Shown one piece after another: positions 1 through 12,147 of a stretch of DNA of 64,000 bases (the first letter of the stretch is position 1; every line of letters begins with the position of its first letter). The stretch spans positions 275,084,900 through 275,148,899 of the forward strand of contig CM056993.1 of the NCBI GenBank assembly GCA_029891345.1, in the 5' to 3' direction. The stretch comes from Dryococelus australis (taxonomy: Eukaryota; Arthropoda; Insecta; Phasmatodea; Phasmatidae). A program made the position numbers and the translations under genes. The notes under the pieces were generated by a model. That model ran no database searches and was not told where the DNA came from. It worked only from the letters and a program-made list of their open reading frames with translations.

Positions 1-384
1 CAGAACATAAAAAGAAACTTGACGCAAATTTGCAGTACCATTCTGACTTCTGGTATCTCATTACTGCTTAGGTTTCTAAAAAAAATCCACACTGTAATCA
101 CCTGTTCTTGTCAGAAAATAAAATATGTTGTAGGGAACTATTTTATATAGAGTTAGGGACATACTCGTGTAAAATATGAGATTAATTCACCTCATGAAGC
201 ACAATAGCCTATATCAAGTACCATGATTAAGTACCCACACTTACGGAGAACGTATTTTTCTTTGAATTTTTTATTAGTGCCACGATATTTACCTCAGCCA
301 TATGACTCAAGATTTATGTGAACACAAATCAACAACATACTTATTAAATTTCTGTACTGAAGATATTATTACTAGTCGCCAAGA

Positions 385-1035
385 GAGCGTATCCGAGTAC
401 GTAAGAAATAGAGGTCTTAATAAAAACAAAAGAACTAAATTTATTTATTTTAATTTGTTAAATTGTATTGTATTTTAAAGAGCTTTTTAACGTTCCCCGG
501 TTTTATGGTTCAAAGCTTAGCAGGGGACGGTCTACAGACTAACTTACAACCTAACTTAAATTAACAGCCATGCCTTACGCGGAATTCGAACCCAGAGTCG
601 CCCGCATCCCAGATCGTTTGTGCACCAACCAACTGCGCCACAGGAGGTCCACTAAATTTGTTAAAAATTCTGTAAAGTATACACATATAATATTCACGAC
701 GTTAAACTGCCTATCTCAACCATTACAAGTTGTTTTTTTTTTTTTTTTTTCAGTGAGCGCAATATATAATGTGAATCTCAATTATAATTGAAGTCTTTAT
801 CGCTATCTTTATGTTGGTCACTCCTACTAATTCACATTTGTTATTTACGCATATTCAATCCAGATGTCCGTCACTCACACATCCAGTTCAGAAGTCCCGC
901 CCGTCAGTCTCATTCTCCACTGTACCGATGTTCTCAGTCCGCAGGCTTCATTCCAGCTGGTTGCACACGCCACACGAAAGACCCTCTGGCCCGGTTCATA
1001 ATGTTTCCCGCACCTCGAGTAATGCCGAGGACGAT
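385..1035 (+). mobile_element. Old LTR-like relic, first of two head-to-tail copies
   Basis: The segment shares its start (GAGGTCTTAATAAAAACAAA at about 412) and overall order of motifs with the following LTR relic, but is more diverged. A tRNA-derived SINE is inserted near its start. Boundaries are approximate. It is an ancient fossil. Confidence 0.45.
463..652 (-). mobile_element. tRNA-derived SINE, type C, copy 1
   Basis: Read on the minus strand it has a tRNA-like head with box A around GCGCAGTTGGTTGGTGC and box B GGGTTCGAATTCC, followed by a body ending near 470. An AATTTGTTAAA direct repeat at about 452 and 655 is a plausible target duplication. It is inserted in the LTR relic. About 75-80% similar to the copy at 42661 by eye. 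Confidence 0.78.
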
Positions 1036-1797
1036 GACCAGAACATTCTTCAACGATGAGGTCTTAATTAAAATAAAAGAACTAAACTTATTTTATAATT
1101 TATTCACACAGCTATTATTTACAGCATTAAATCAACTGTCTCCACTATTATCATTTTTATTTAACATTATGCGCAGTATGTAATGTATATTTAAACTATA
1201 ATTAATGTAATTCTTAATTGTCTCTGTTTTTATACTCTCAAGTAACTACTCATCATTAACCAATTTTCAGTGTAGCTGTTGCCATCATTTTTAATGTATT
1301 TCACTCACGCATCGAGTTCAATTTTCCAGTCTGCCAGCCGCACTCTTCCCTGTTTGATACTCGCAGTCACAGATTTCCCTTCCGCTGGTCACTTCTCTCG
1401 TCGCTCGCCGTCTATCGCACGGAACTCAGCCACTTATCCATTCAACAACAACTCCCAGGCCCGAAGCCCTGTCACACTTTTATATCGGTCGCCCTGACCA
1501 TCTGGAAAGTTCAACGTACCACAAGTAACGCTGAGAGAACGAGGTCAGTAATCCAGAGCATTATTCAGATAAACGCAGAAATCCTATCCACCCAAGGTCA
1601 GGGGCGGCGAGCAGCCAAAGGGTTATCGCGGCAGAATGCCTTCATAACTCAAAACGCTAGTATGATTAGCGCTCGCTTGTCATTCAAAACAAACCTTTAC
1701 TTGCCGCCCCTCTGACGTATCACTACTCTGTCCTTCTCTTCCACCCACTCGCGCGGGACGGGGCAAGTTCAGCGGTGCAAACTAGCGACACGTAACA
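1036..1797 (+). mobile_element. LTR relic, same family as the one at 31.3-32.1 kb
   Basis: It matches the reverse complement of 31328-32077 along most of its length. Shared segments include the AT-rich start after GAGGTCTTAAT, the stretch around 1310-1400 with CTCACGCATCGAG and ACTCGCAGTCACAGATTTCC, CGCTGAGAGAACGAGGTCAG (about 1530), and the end GCGACACGTAACA. No internal coding region of an LTR element is attached. It looks like an old solo or recombined LTR. Confidence 0.6.
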
Positions 1798-4700
1798 ATA
1801 ATATTCTGGGTAAATGTATGTTATTTTGTATTATCAACATTGAGGTGGCATTTTAAGTATCGTCCTGTACAATCTTTCGAAGTACAAAACAGTGAAATTG
1901 ATTTAACTCGACAGTGAGATGAAACTGTTGGAAAACGAAGTATCTCAATAATTAATATACATGGTAATAGGTAAAAAAATATTTTCCGAGGCATCGAAAA
2001 AACGCTTTCAACTGCCAGCCTGTGTGTGACACACATTTACCATTGACTGTGAAACCATTTTCCTCAGCCAATAATTTCATGAAGATATACTGATATAGTG
2101 ACGCATGCCGAAAACTGACCCATTAAATATCTCTCATTACATATTAATAAAGGGAGCAATGTCTGTCTTGTATCGGACAATGTATAAATAACACATCTAT
2201 GCAGATGTTAATTTCTGGAATAACTAACAGTATAATAGGTTCTTTTTCTGAGAATAACTTTAATTTCATCATATGATATTGCAGACACTTTGAGTGTTCA
2301 CTTTCGTCATGTTGTCTAATACACGGTAAAGATGCGTGATGAATTATTGTGGTGGGACGATCTTAAAACTCTAGCATTGTCGACTGAGCATGGTTCGAAA
2401 ACTTGTTGGTCACATTGTCAGTTCTGATAGGTAGAGACATTTTCTGCCGGGATCGATATCAAAACTGAAAAAACAGACTGGCCGAAAAACTTCGAATAAA
2501 TCCCAATATTAATTTTTCCTGCAAAGTTCGGCCTCGGCGAGGTATCGTAAAGTGACGTACAAGTTTCGGTTTCCTAGGATTCTAGGTGTTAACTTATACT
2601 CAAACTTGCAGTGCTTTTGTCCGAATTTCTCTCTATATCAACAACTGTATTAGAACAATATTGTAAAGTATTTCATTTGAACACTGTAAACCATTTCCTG
2701 GTAAACTACCTAAACTGTAATGGAAGTTTTTAACCTATACATTGTATGGAAATAATGCCACATGTCAAACTGAAAATATAGGAATGCTGAGCATCGTTCC
2801 TATACAAGGTTGGGGACTTACCTACGCATCTGACTGTTTCGTGAGCGAATGGAGGAGCGCTACCATGGCTTTATGGGAAAATAGTTCAGTATTCGCATTT
2901 TCTCACTATTCGTATACATTGATATAGTAATTTTACGAATGATTTCTTAGTGTGAATGATAAGTTCATAGATTACGACACCAGTTCTGCATTAAAAGTTT
3001 TTTCGTAATCATGAGAAATAAAGAGTATGATTACCTACGTCGGTGTGTGAACATTCGTTTGTATTGTTCACTCTTTCTCAGCTCTTGTCAGTTTTTAGCT
3101 CTCCTCAGATCCTAAACTATAATGCTAATGATAGTTTCTAGAAAAGTAAAATGTTGCGTGCCAAGAAGGTGCGTTTTAGGAGGAGCTTTTCCAGTTAATT
3201 AGGTCGAAAATTACAATGAATTCTCTTCAAGTGGAAATTTCTGGTAAACCAACTTAACCATTTAATGATTCGCCAATCTGACAACTTTTACTGTAGAAAA
3301 AATCACGGAGACGTTAAGACGTCTGTAGCGATGGTCTATTGTATAGAAAATTGAATTTATGTGTACATTTTTCAGAGAAGTTGACAGTACCTTGGGAGTT
3401 GTGTAGTCAGTCGTCCTCTCATAGAATTGTATTTCTTAATTCTAAGACGACAAAAAAAAAGCACGCGTTGAAAGTATTCTACTAAAAACACAAACTCAAC
3501 TGATTAATATTTTGTCATGTTTAAAACGTCATTATTAGTAAAAATTCTCGAAAGAAAATAATAATTTTATCACTTATACTTCTGTGTAAGTTATCACAGA
3601 TAATAATACAGGAATTTTAACTGGGGGTAGATCAACCCCAAAGTTTTCTAATTATCTTAATTACTTGTTGCGTAAATTTTAGAAGAAAATGTAGCAGTCT
3701 TTTACAATCGAATATCTCTGGCCGTGGCCGATGATTGTCAACTTTCTTGCCTTGCAGACAAGTCTGCACGCTCCGATCCAAATATATGCGACTTTCTTCG
3801 TGATTCGCAACAGATTGCATTTCGTCAGCAAGTGTGCTGGTTTTTATTCACATTCGCGCCTCCTGTATCCCCATTTACTTTATGTAGACTCAGACAGCTG
3901 AGCGGATCGCGACTAATCATGCAATGCTACGTTAAGCTACAACAAGTAAATAATAACACGACCCGCTTCGCCTTCAAGCACAGTTATCTATAACATATAA
4001 CTAATTCTCCAAACTTAATAAAGTTCCATCTACGTTATAATTTTGAAATCAATCCATAGCCGCCAAGCGAACGTTTTATCATTAAAACAGCAAAATAGTT
4101 ATATTAAAACTATTAATTTTGAAATCAAAACTTAAACAACAGTTTAAAAATCTAAAATTAAAATCAATTAACATACGTTGTTATCAATCATGTCGCTTGG
4201 GACTCCCAGCGGAAGTGAGAGGTGACTATTTGCCTGGAATTAACAGTTACCAGTTACCAGCTACATTAGAGAGTATCAAAAAATCTGCTTCAGGCAATGG
4301 AAACGTAAGTAACTTGACGCACGATAAAAACAAAGCGACAGGAAATCACGCCCCGAGAAACATATTCAATTACCAGCTATCATTGTGAGACGTCGTTTGC
4401 AGAACCTGACGAATAACTTTTGCATCTCCGAGGTCAGAAGTCTAATGGCAAAATGCTGTCCGTAAGCAGTAAGACACACTGAAGCAAAATTTGTAAAGAA
4501 CCGTCACTTGTAAAGCACTTTACTTAAAACACAGCCTACTGGCAAGTCATATGCGTTACAATGTGCTCAACATACGGAATTTTAAAGGCTGAAATTTATA
4601 TTGCAAATTCTAATATATTACTTACAGGATAACTTTAACATGAAACTGCAGGGGACTTTCACGCCAATTTTTAACCAAATAAATTGTACGATAAGCACAT

Positions 4701-4849
4701 AGAATCCCCTTGATTGACGTATAATAACAGAAACACTGCCTTCGCGTTTATAACTTTGCTCATAGAGCCGATAGATTATTTGGTACACCTATGAGTGTGA
4801 CCTACGTGTGAAATCGCTCAAGAAATACCTCCAAGTGGGCCACTTAGGT
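1798..4849. other. No gene or repeat recognised
   Basis: AT-rich unique-looking sequence with only short random frames. Confidence 0.5.
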
Positions 4850-5096
4850 AGATAGGTGGGCTTAACGTCTCGTCGACAGCGAGGTCATTAGAGACGTGCA
4901 AGTTGCACAGAAGAGGAATTGGGGAAAGAATGGGAAGAAATCGGCCATGGCTATCGTTTGGGACCCAACCCAGCATTCGCCTGTAGTGATTTCGGAAAAC
5001 CGTGGAAAATCGAATTCAGGATGGCCGGACCGGGAATCGAACCCGTGTCCTCCCGAATGCGAGTCCAGTGAGTTACCACTGCGCCATCGCTTGTTT
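4850..5096 (-). mobile_element. tRNA-derived SINE, type B, near full length
   Basis: The minus strand has head GATGGCGCAGTGGTAACTCA (box A) and GGGTTCGATTCCCGGTCC (box B). A body with TTTTCCACGGTTTTCCGAAA follows. The conserved tail CTAATGACCTCGCTGTCGAC then GAGACGTTAAGCCC ends near 4850. This tail motif recurs at 11240-11290. Confidence 0.85.
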
Positions 5097-6149
5097 TGGC
5101 TGTAGCTCTGACCTGAATAATGTTCTCTCTTCTCATTTGACATTACCGTTTGCTGAGACGACTCATGGGAACGTGGTCGAAGTATAGGGAAGGTTGATGC
5201 AGTAGGCTTTGTTGACAGTTGACAGTTATTTTTATGCACAATCGCGCGAGGTTAAGTGGTGTCAGTGCCCGCCATTCTAGATTTCTTTTAGGATTTTCCC
5301 GAAAAAACTGCATTATAGATTTTGTATTGAATTTCACGGAACGGCACGACACATGACATTCCTTTGTACATTTTACTGAAGATAGCATTGGTTGGATAAA
5401 GTGGTCAGGTTAACCGGTGCGTTTTCCGGCAAGAAAAAAATCACTTACGACTTGCCAGATGTTATTAGTTAAAAATTAATGAAGTCAGTGGAAACATAAC
5501 AACTTGATAAATATTGAGAAGCTATAATTTATGCTGTGCCGTGTGAATAATTTCGCTAATCCAACCTAAATATGAGTTATGGAGAAAATTGGAAAACTCC
5601 AAGATGGCGAGAACTGACTCCCCCCCCCCCCCCCTTTTGTACGAAAAATTTAAATTGTTTTTGTCAATGTCAAACTTGTAACTCCACGCAAGCCGATACT
5701 TACATAATGTGTCTACCACACGCAACAAACATGCCACACATAAACAGATGATTAAAAAAACACGAGAAATATGCATACAAAATGGTAGCAATAATTTTTA
5801 CTAAGTGCAGAATGTTTGCAATGCAGTGTTAATGCTTTTTACTTGGTGCAGAATTAGCAAAACTACTGCGGTACCGAACAAAATAAATTACATATTTCCT
5901 ACATACGAAATATTACATGGCATAGAGACATTCGCTGTACGAATTTTGAATTTCCAGTTTTCGTCGTATCTCAATTATTCCTTGAGATATCCTTAAAATA
6001 GCGAAAACACAGAAATTACGCCATAAATCCGGAGGTATTTAGGAAACTGAAATTTAAGTACAGCAGGCTTTCAGGCACTCTACCGAGTTATGACTTAGTC
6101 GTCTGTGTAAGAGCTTGTAAATTTGCAAATTAATTCCTTGTAAGATTTT
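5097..6149. other. No gene recognised
   Basis: AT-rich sequence with a poly(C) run. Nothing else is supported. Confidence 0.5.
5620..5634. repeat. Poly(C) run
   Basis: A 15-nt C-run. Similar C or G runs occur near 20574, 29398, 45650, 52838 and 63266. Confidence 0.9.
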
Positions 6150-6325
6150 AGAAGTGTCCGTGTGTGCATACCTCTATGTCTGTATGTTGTGCATACATAT
6201 GTGAGTACGTATGCGCGTGTGTTTGTACATATGTATATATGTAAGTGTATCCATTTGTAGGTATGTGTGTGTTTTTGTGTGAGTACATGTATGTACGCAT
6301 ATCTGTTGGTACATATTTTATACTC
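6150..6325. repeat. TGTA/TGTG-rich simple repeat
   Basis: An imperfect purine-pyrimidine alternating tract dominated by TGTGTG, TGTATG and TACATA units. Open frames here are low-complexity. Confidence 0.85.
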
Positions 6326-6718
6326 ACCAATACGCATCACACTTTAACAAGGACACGAAATTAAGGGCACTTATAATATGACACTAATGATTTTAAACGC
6401 ATGTTATATATTTATTTATTTAAAGCAAGGAACTGTACAAAAATGTACAACAAAAGTAATCCAATAACTCATAAATAAAATAAATAATATTTCCCCCAAA
6501 GTTATATTCACCAAACTTTATATTTCTGTTTTATCATTAACTAACGTCGCATACAAAACGTATTTGATTATGGAAAAACAAGAATAATGTTTATTCTATG
6601 ATATTTTCGTCAGATAATAGAATTTAATCACTCTATAGTAATGGGATAATAGGCACACGTTTTCTTGGTAACATGACATTTTCACACGCCAATATTCTCG
6701 TTTCAGGTTAGATTTAAT

Positions 6719-6862
6719 GGACTGTGGTGGTATAGTGGTTAGGCTACTTGCCTCCCACCTATGTGAACCGGTGGGGTCGCTCCCGGATTTTCGCATGTGG
6801 GAATCATGACGAAGGGCGGGTTTTCTTGGGAATCTTTCGTTCCGCCCACGCTTTCATACCAT
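6719..6862 (+). mobile_element. tRNA-derived SINE, type A, 3'-truncated
   Basis: The head GTGGTGGTATAGTGGTTAGG gives box A. Box B is degenerate around GGTGGGGTCGCTCCC. The body motifs GGCGGGTTTTCTTGGGAATC and TTCCGCCCACGCTTTCATAC match the other type A elements. The tail with CTCGATGTTAAGAGCC is missing. Confidence 0.8.
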
Positions 6863-7133
6863 ACCTAATTTATTTCTAGTTGTTTTGGATAGAACGATGA
6901 ACCACCTACGGATTCTTTGTTACATTGCTATGATGATTAACCTGGCCAGGCTTGCATTGTAAGAGAAGCGACCAGCATTATTCTGACTCTTACTGTGAAA
7001 CAGGGGCGTGAACTATTTCGCAGTATTTATTGTGCGTGGGTGCCGCTGTATATGTGAGTGCTTGTTGCTATTGGTAGGAAAACTGCAGGGTAGTGGTTGC
7101 TGAATGGGCATAGAGGGCACTAATTACAGGCGG

Positions 7134-7564
7134 TAGTGGCGTGTCCAAGGTCATGAAGCGAGAGAGCGATACTGGCGACATTAACACGCACGCCTAGCGC
7201 ATCATCGCTCCTACGCGCAAGGTGTGCAGTGTTTCCGTCCTAACACTGTACTGTGCAAATTAATAACAGTGGGGTTTAATTACACACGATAAAAGTCCGC
7301 AGATAAAACTACGTGTAATCGCACTTTTCTCTTTCCGCTTAAATAAACTGCATTGGCAGGCTTTAAAAATGCTATATTTGACCACTTTCACGATTTTTTT
7401 CTCCATTTATACACTTAATACGATAAAAGTAAAAGGATAGGAACATACAGTAGACAATAATTTTTATTCTTTCTGGCAAATTCGTATTTCCAGAACTTTT
7501 ATTTACCGAGATACGCATTTCCAGGCAAACGACTTCACAGAAAACGTTTCAGTACATAGGACCC
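7134..7564. mobile_element. TTAA-flanked MITE, 5' end eroded
   Basis: It shares GAAGCGAGAGAGCGATAC, CTCCTACGCGCAAGG, GCAGTGTTTCCGTCCTAAC and the end TTTCAGTACATAGGACCC with the copies at 26350, 28582 and 48052. The right end is TTAA within a SINE. The left end is not recognisable as TTAAGGGTCC. Confidence 0.85.
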
Positions 7565-7776
7565 TTAACATCGAGGCCTTGAGAGCAAGGTGATTATGGA
7601 GAAGCGCCGTAGTAAAATGGCGGGGGAACGGGAGATCCCCGAGAAAACCCGCCGACCAGCGACATCGTCCAGCACGATTCTCGCTTGCGAAAATCTGGGG
7701 GTGACCTGGCTGGGGATTGAACCCGGTTCACCTTGGTGGGAGGCGAGCAGTCTGACCGCTCACCCACCACGGCCTC
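7565..7776 (-). mobile_element. tRNA-derived SINE, type A, interrupted at its tail by a TTAA MITE
   Basis: The minus strand has head CGTGGTGGGTGAGCGGTCAG, box B GGGTTCAATCCCC, and the body and tail to CAAGGCCTCGATGTTAA. The tail stops exactly at a TTAA that is also the end of the adjoining MITE. Other type A copies continue past this TTAA with GAGCC. Confidence 0.85.
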
Positions 7777-8040
7777 GTTCCGCACTGTTTTTTTTTTACA
7801 AGAAAAATCCTTGGAAACTTAGTTGGCAAGAAAATCCTTTGTAGAACTACAAACAGAGTAAAATCTGCAAAACACATTTTTAATATCACAAATGATAGAC
7901 ATGTATAAGAACTTACATTATTGATAAGTGGACATAAAATTATTCTTTTCCTTCTAGAAAACATTTGTAGTGTATTAATAACAGGGAATATGAAAACACA
8001 TTACTCCAAAATATAACTCACGAAAAATAGAAGTTATATC

Positions 8041-8121
8041 CCTACCTTACCTGCAAGGAGACTAGAACCCACGTCCATTACGGCATTACCCCAGACCCTT
8101 AACTACAAGACCAACTTGACT
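8041..8121 (-). mobile_element. tRNA-like SINE head, type D
   Basis: The minus strand reads TTGGTCTTGTAGTTAAGGGT (box A-like) and, 40 bp on, GTGGGTTCTAGTCTCC (box B-like). It fits the promoter part of a tRNA-derived SINE. No second copy was found in the window. Confidence 0.5.
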
Positions 8122-9622
8122 TACAAACTTTATGAATATTTTTATAGTGAAGATTTCAGTAAATACCTACAAAATATTAGTGAAGTTATTTGGTTAAGAA
8201 GAACGAATTTGTTTCATTTTAAGAGTTCCCTCTCTAGATATAAAACATTAATATTAAAAGTTAATGAGTAAGAGCGTCATGTATTTTTAAAATTGTAGTT
8301 GTTTTATTATGATTATCTGAGTAGTTACGCTATTCAAAATTGCAATACGTTTCTTTTTGCACTCAACTGCACTTCACATCTCACCTAGTTTTTGCACATA
8401 CAGCTATATACGGTTCCGCGTTGTTGAGTATCCGCCATTTTGCTTGAGCTTTGAGCTCGTAGATACGGGTAAGTATAGTACCTACAACCACTTATTATGG
8501 TCTATTGCAAAAAGGTCTCTTGTAGTTTTACAAACAAGTAATTTTTCAAGAGAAATTTTTGCACCGTTACAAACATTTTTTAAATTACAAACAATTTCTC
8601 ATTAAATATTAAACATTTTTTTTTTTTACTGTACGAGATAATTAACTATTTACGAGGGCTAGTTTCCACAAGAGAGGATTATGGCGGTTGGTAGCCCAGT
8701 TGTGTTTGCAATGAATTTTTTAACTGTCGACAGAGTGGCTTAAAATACGTGGGTGTGTGTGGTTCGCAATTGTCAAGGATAGCAGCGGAAGTTAATGTGA
8801 GTGCAGTTTTTGAACCTAGAGGATTTCCAGTGATTACATAGTGAATACGACTCTGTGATCGTAAGCAGCGATACGTAAAACTATATTTTTGTGTTTTTAA
8901 TGTTAGTTTAGTTTTAAATAGAAAAAAATAAGGCAAGAGCCTGCCGAGAGCCAAGAAGACGGAGATATATTGCGATAGTTATTTACACATGAATGATTAC
9001 GGGGCCAAATGAGGAGTTCATTGCAATTATGCGTCTACAAATAAGCAATGAATAGATTTTTATTGAAACAAAGAATAAGGTTTAAATATTGACATTCTCT
9101 AGAAGTTGTTACCGTGACTCTAGAACATTCTAAGTAAAAAATATCTCTCTCAGGACCACTGGTGACAAAATTTATCAACACACTTGTGATGCTGAATCTC
9201 TATAGATTATTCCACTAACTCTAAAACACTCTTGCTGCATAACGTGTTGAACATGCAGCCTTCCAAGAATTACGGGCGTGTGACCAAATCACTGCGACTT
9301 AGTATCAAGTATACATATATGCCGGCCGTAAATACTAATTAAAAACTACGTTATTAGAAAATGGCCAGGAAAAATGTAATTCTTTGACACGCCGCACGCG
9401 TTCGACGCTTACGAGTCTCAGATAAGTAATTACTGGGAAACAAAACCCCACTTTTATTAAGGCAGTAGCAAACCTACACGGTTCCGGGAACATTTAAACA
9501 CAAAATAGTCGCGGGTAAACTACGAACACCATGGCTATGAGGACGTCACTCTAAGAAAAAAAACACAGAGGAGAAGAATATAGGTTCTTAATGCTTGGGC
9601 ACAGCCTAGGAACGTTAACTGC
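8122..9622. other. No gene recognised
   Basis: AT-rich sequence. Frames of 82 and 91 residues here show no motif. Confidence 0.5.
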
Positions 9623-9847
9623 TATAGGCTGTTCACGGTAAAGTGAGCACTTTTTAAGGCCCTTCTACAGTTTTCCTTTCACCCAATTTCAATCTTCCTA
9701 CTGATTTTTAATACAAACATTGCAATGTGACCACAAACACAGTGTGTACATATCACCACTCTCAAAATTGAACGCCTGAGGCTGCATTAAGATATATTTT
9801 TTGTTGTTAATGCCTTAAATAGTGCTCACTTTACCGTGAATAGCCTA
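9623..9847. mobile_element. MITE-I, short subtype, copy 1
   Basis: Ends are TATAGGCTGTTCACGGTAAA and TTTACCGTGAATAGCCTA. The 225-bp interior is unlike the long copies but matches 45091-45329 in reverse orientation (for example the CACTGTGTTTGTGGTC and TTTCCTTTCACCC regions). Confidence 0.85.
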
Positions 9848-10722
9848 AAACGGCATTGCTAGCATAACACTGAAGAAACCCGTAACGCGGACGTTCTCAG
9901 CGATCAGTTCATAGTCAATATAAACGAAGGGCACAGGGGAAAAAGGATGATTGTGCAGTGTTACAGAAACGCGGTTATGGTGTCGTCTGATAGAGAATGT
10001 TCAGTACTGTTGGGATGCTAAAGCATAACGGTTAAAGATGACGGAAGTCCGAAATAACAGGCCTCGGAAGAGACACATCCAGCTTCGATAGCATTTTCCT
10101 CGGAAATAGAAAATATGGAAATTCATCTTTTTCCTCCTGTGCCATTCATATGTTCGTATTACAGTATTATTCATATGGTCATAACAGATTTTCTATGTTA
10201 AAGTGTTAATCAGAGCTTTCATTCGTCCCATTTTCTTATAATGATCTGATTAGCGATAATAAGCAGCAAATAAACGTAAGCGGTGATGTTTCAATCTGGC
10301 TGAAGATAAATCATCTATTCATAAGATAGCGGGAATTAGTAAGTATCCATAACTGATGTGTTTGATCATTCGAAATGTAATACGGTCCCTTGAGAAATGA
10401 ATTTTAATACGTTAGGCACAATGCTGGGTGATTACACATGTTAATATTGTTCTCAATTTCCTACAATACTTTCTCAAAGCTTCACACTATTGTTTGTCTT
10501 CTTGGTTTTAATTACGTAACGGAATAAATGTTTATTAATTTATAAGCAAAAATGTACTGTTTCCGAAATATTATTTCTTTGTATATTATGTTTATACTAG
10601 GATTTGATAACTGTTATTCGATCTATATGTATCGCAACTGGGATCCGAACCGTAAGAATAACTCTCCTTCAGGGGGATTTGTGTTTGCAAAGCGTGTTTC
10701 TCAATCATACTGTGTTATGCAT

Positions 10723-11154
10723 TAAAGGCTGTTCACGATAAAGTGAGCACTATTGAAATGAACATTAGAAAAAAGTCACTGCTCCTGCCTGCATATATTT
10801 TAAAGGGCACACTGAGTGCTATTGGCACAGTAAAGTTGGTAATGGTGAATGGTACGAAGTTCCACATATTAAGGGTCGAATAAAAAGTGTTAGGTAACCA
10901 TTTTTCATAACTTAAATAATTTCTTCCGCTTTCTCGTTATTTTTTTTTAATGCATCGAAGTGTAAGAATAAGCAGATTTGTAAAATATTTACTTTTATAA
11001 TAATTTCATAGTTTCACTTGACCGATGCATGGATAAAATACTGAGTCCCGTGACAATGTTAATTTTACATAAGAAGGAATAATACAAGGTGTGAATACAA
11101 GTAGATCTTAAGCAGGGTTTTCAAAAGTGCTTACTTTATTGTGGACAGCCTATA
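10723..11154 (-). mobile_element. MITE-I, long subtype
   Basis: 432 bp with ends AAAGGCTGTTCACGATAAAG and TTTATTGTGGACAGCCTATA. Taking the strand that begins GAAAGCCCTGCTTAAGATCT as plus, this copy is reversed. Confidence 0.88.
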
Positions 11155-11239
11155 GTATATTAATGCATTTACCTCTGTTGAAGCTTCCACAGATAACAAT
11201 ACTACATACAAAAGACATCTTAGTAAAGGCCGGCAAGTA

Positions 11240-11290
11240 AGTGGGCAGGTAGGTCTTAACATCTCGTCGACAACGAGATAGTTAGAGATG
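11240..11290 (-). mobile_element. SINE type B tail fragment
   Basis: It matches only the 3' tail of the element at 4850-5096 (CTCGTTGTCGACGAGATGTT on the minus strand). No head or body is visible, consistent with a 5'-truncated SINE. Confidence 0.65.
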
Positions 11291-11888
11291 AAATCATATT
11301 AAGGAATATCATCAAATAAATCTAAAAATTCCGTTTTCCTCGAATGGAGCTGCAATATAATATAGAGAAAATTTCATGCAAAAACCTGTTAACAAAAGGA
11401 CTGCTTTAGAGACAGTGGGCAATGTGTTTCAGTCAATCAGTTAGATGAGTCAGTGGTTATTACCTGCACGTTGCGACGTTTTGTCGTTCCTCGGAACGAA
11501 CTCGCTAAAATAACGTTTGCACGAGAATCTTGAGGTGTGCCCAATCAGCACCTTCTATTTCTCCAAGGCAAATGCAGCCAGAAATAAACATTTAATCCAA
11601 ACTTTTTACTCTTAGTATGCTCAATAGCGTGGTTCGCAGTCTTGCACTGGAAACTGGTTGTGAACTCGTGAGGCTGAACAAGTACTAACACTGGAACCTC
11701 ACTCATACTTATGGCGGGAAAATTCATTAAGCGTTGGTCATTTCTGCGAATGAATCATATGTAGAAGCTTAGAAAAAAAATTGTAAGTATTGTACAAATT
11801 AAATGAAAACAGGTGATAGATTCGAGCTATAAGCAGATGTATTTGCGTGCAAGGTTTATTTATTAGATTTGGAACGTAAATCAGGTGA

Positions 11889-12147
11889 ATTTTGCCTGCT
11901 CGTGTTTATGTTTGTTAGCATAACGAATAATATACTGGGGACATTTCGAAGCATTGTATACTTATACTTGCAATAATAAATAATTCAATTCTACGTATTT
12001 ATACATTGAGGTACATTGTTTAAAATTGATTGCCACATATTATTTAAAATAAATTATAAAAACAGTTTCATAAAAAAATATTTTTCCTGTTCGTGTTTTT
12101 ATTTGTTACCATCGCACAAAAACTACTAGGTGCATTTTGATTTTAAA
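11889..12147 (+). repeat. Two diverged copies of a TGTTTGTTA-type motif
   Basis: CTGCTCGTGTTTATGTTTGT (11897) and CTGTTCGTGTTTTTATTTGT (12087) are each followed by a TACTGGGGACATTT / TACTAGGTGCATTT stretch. The motif resembles one common in insect repeats (KTTTGTTAC...ACTACTGG). The family is not identified. Confidence 0.4.

Noticed and set aside
570-791. Frame beginning MPYAEFEPRV
   Set aside because: It is the antisense of a tRNA-derived SINE head; a similar peptide appears at 42757 for the same reason.
6095-6340. His/Tyr/Thr-rich minus-strand frames
   Set aside because: They arise from the TGTA-rich simple repeat and are low-complexity.
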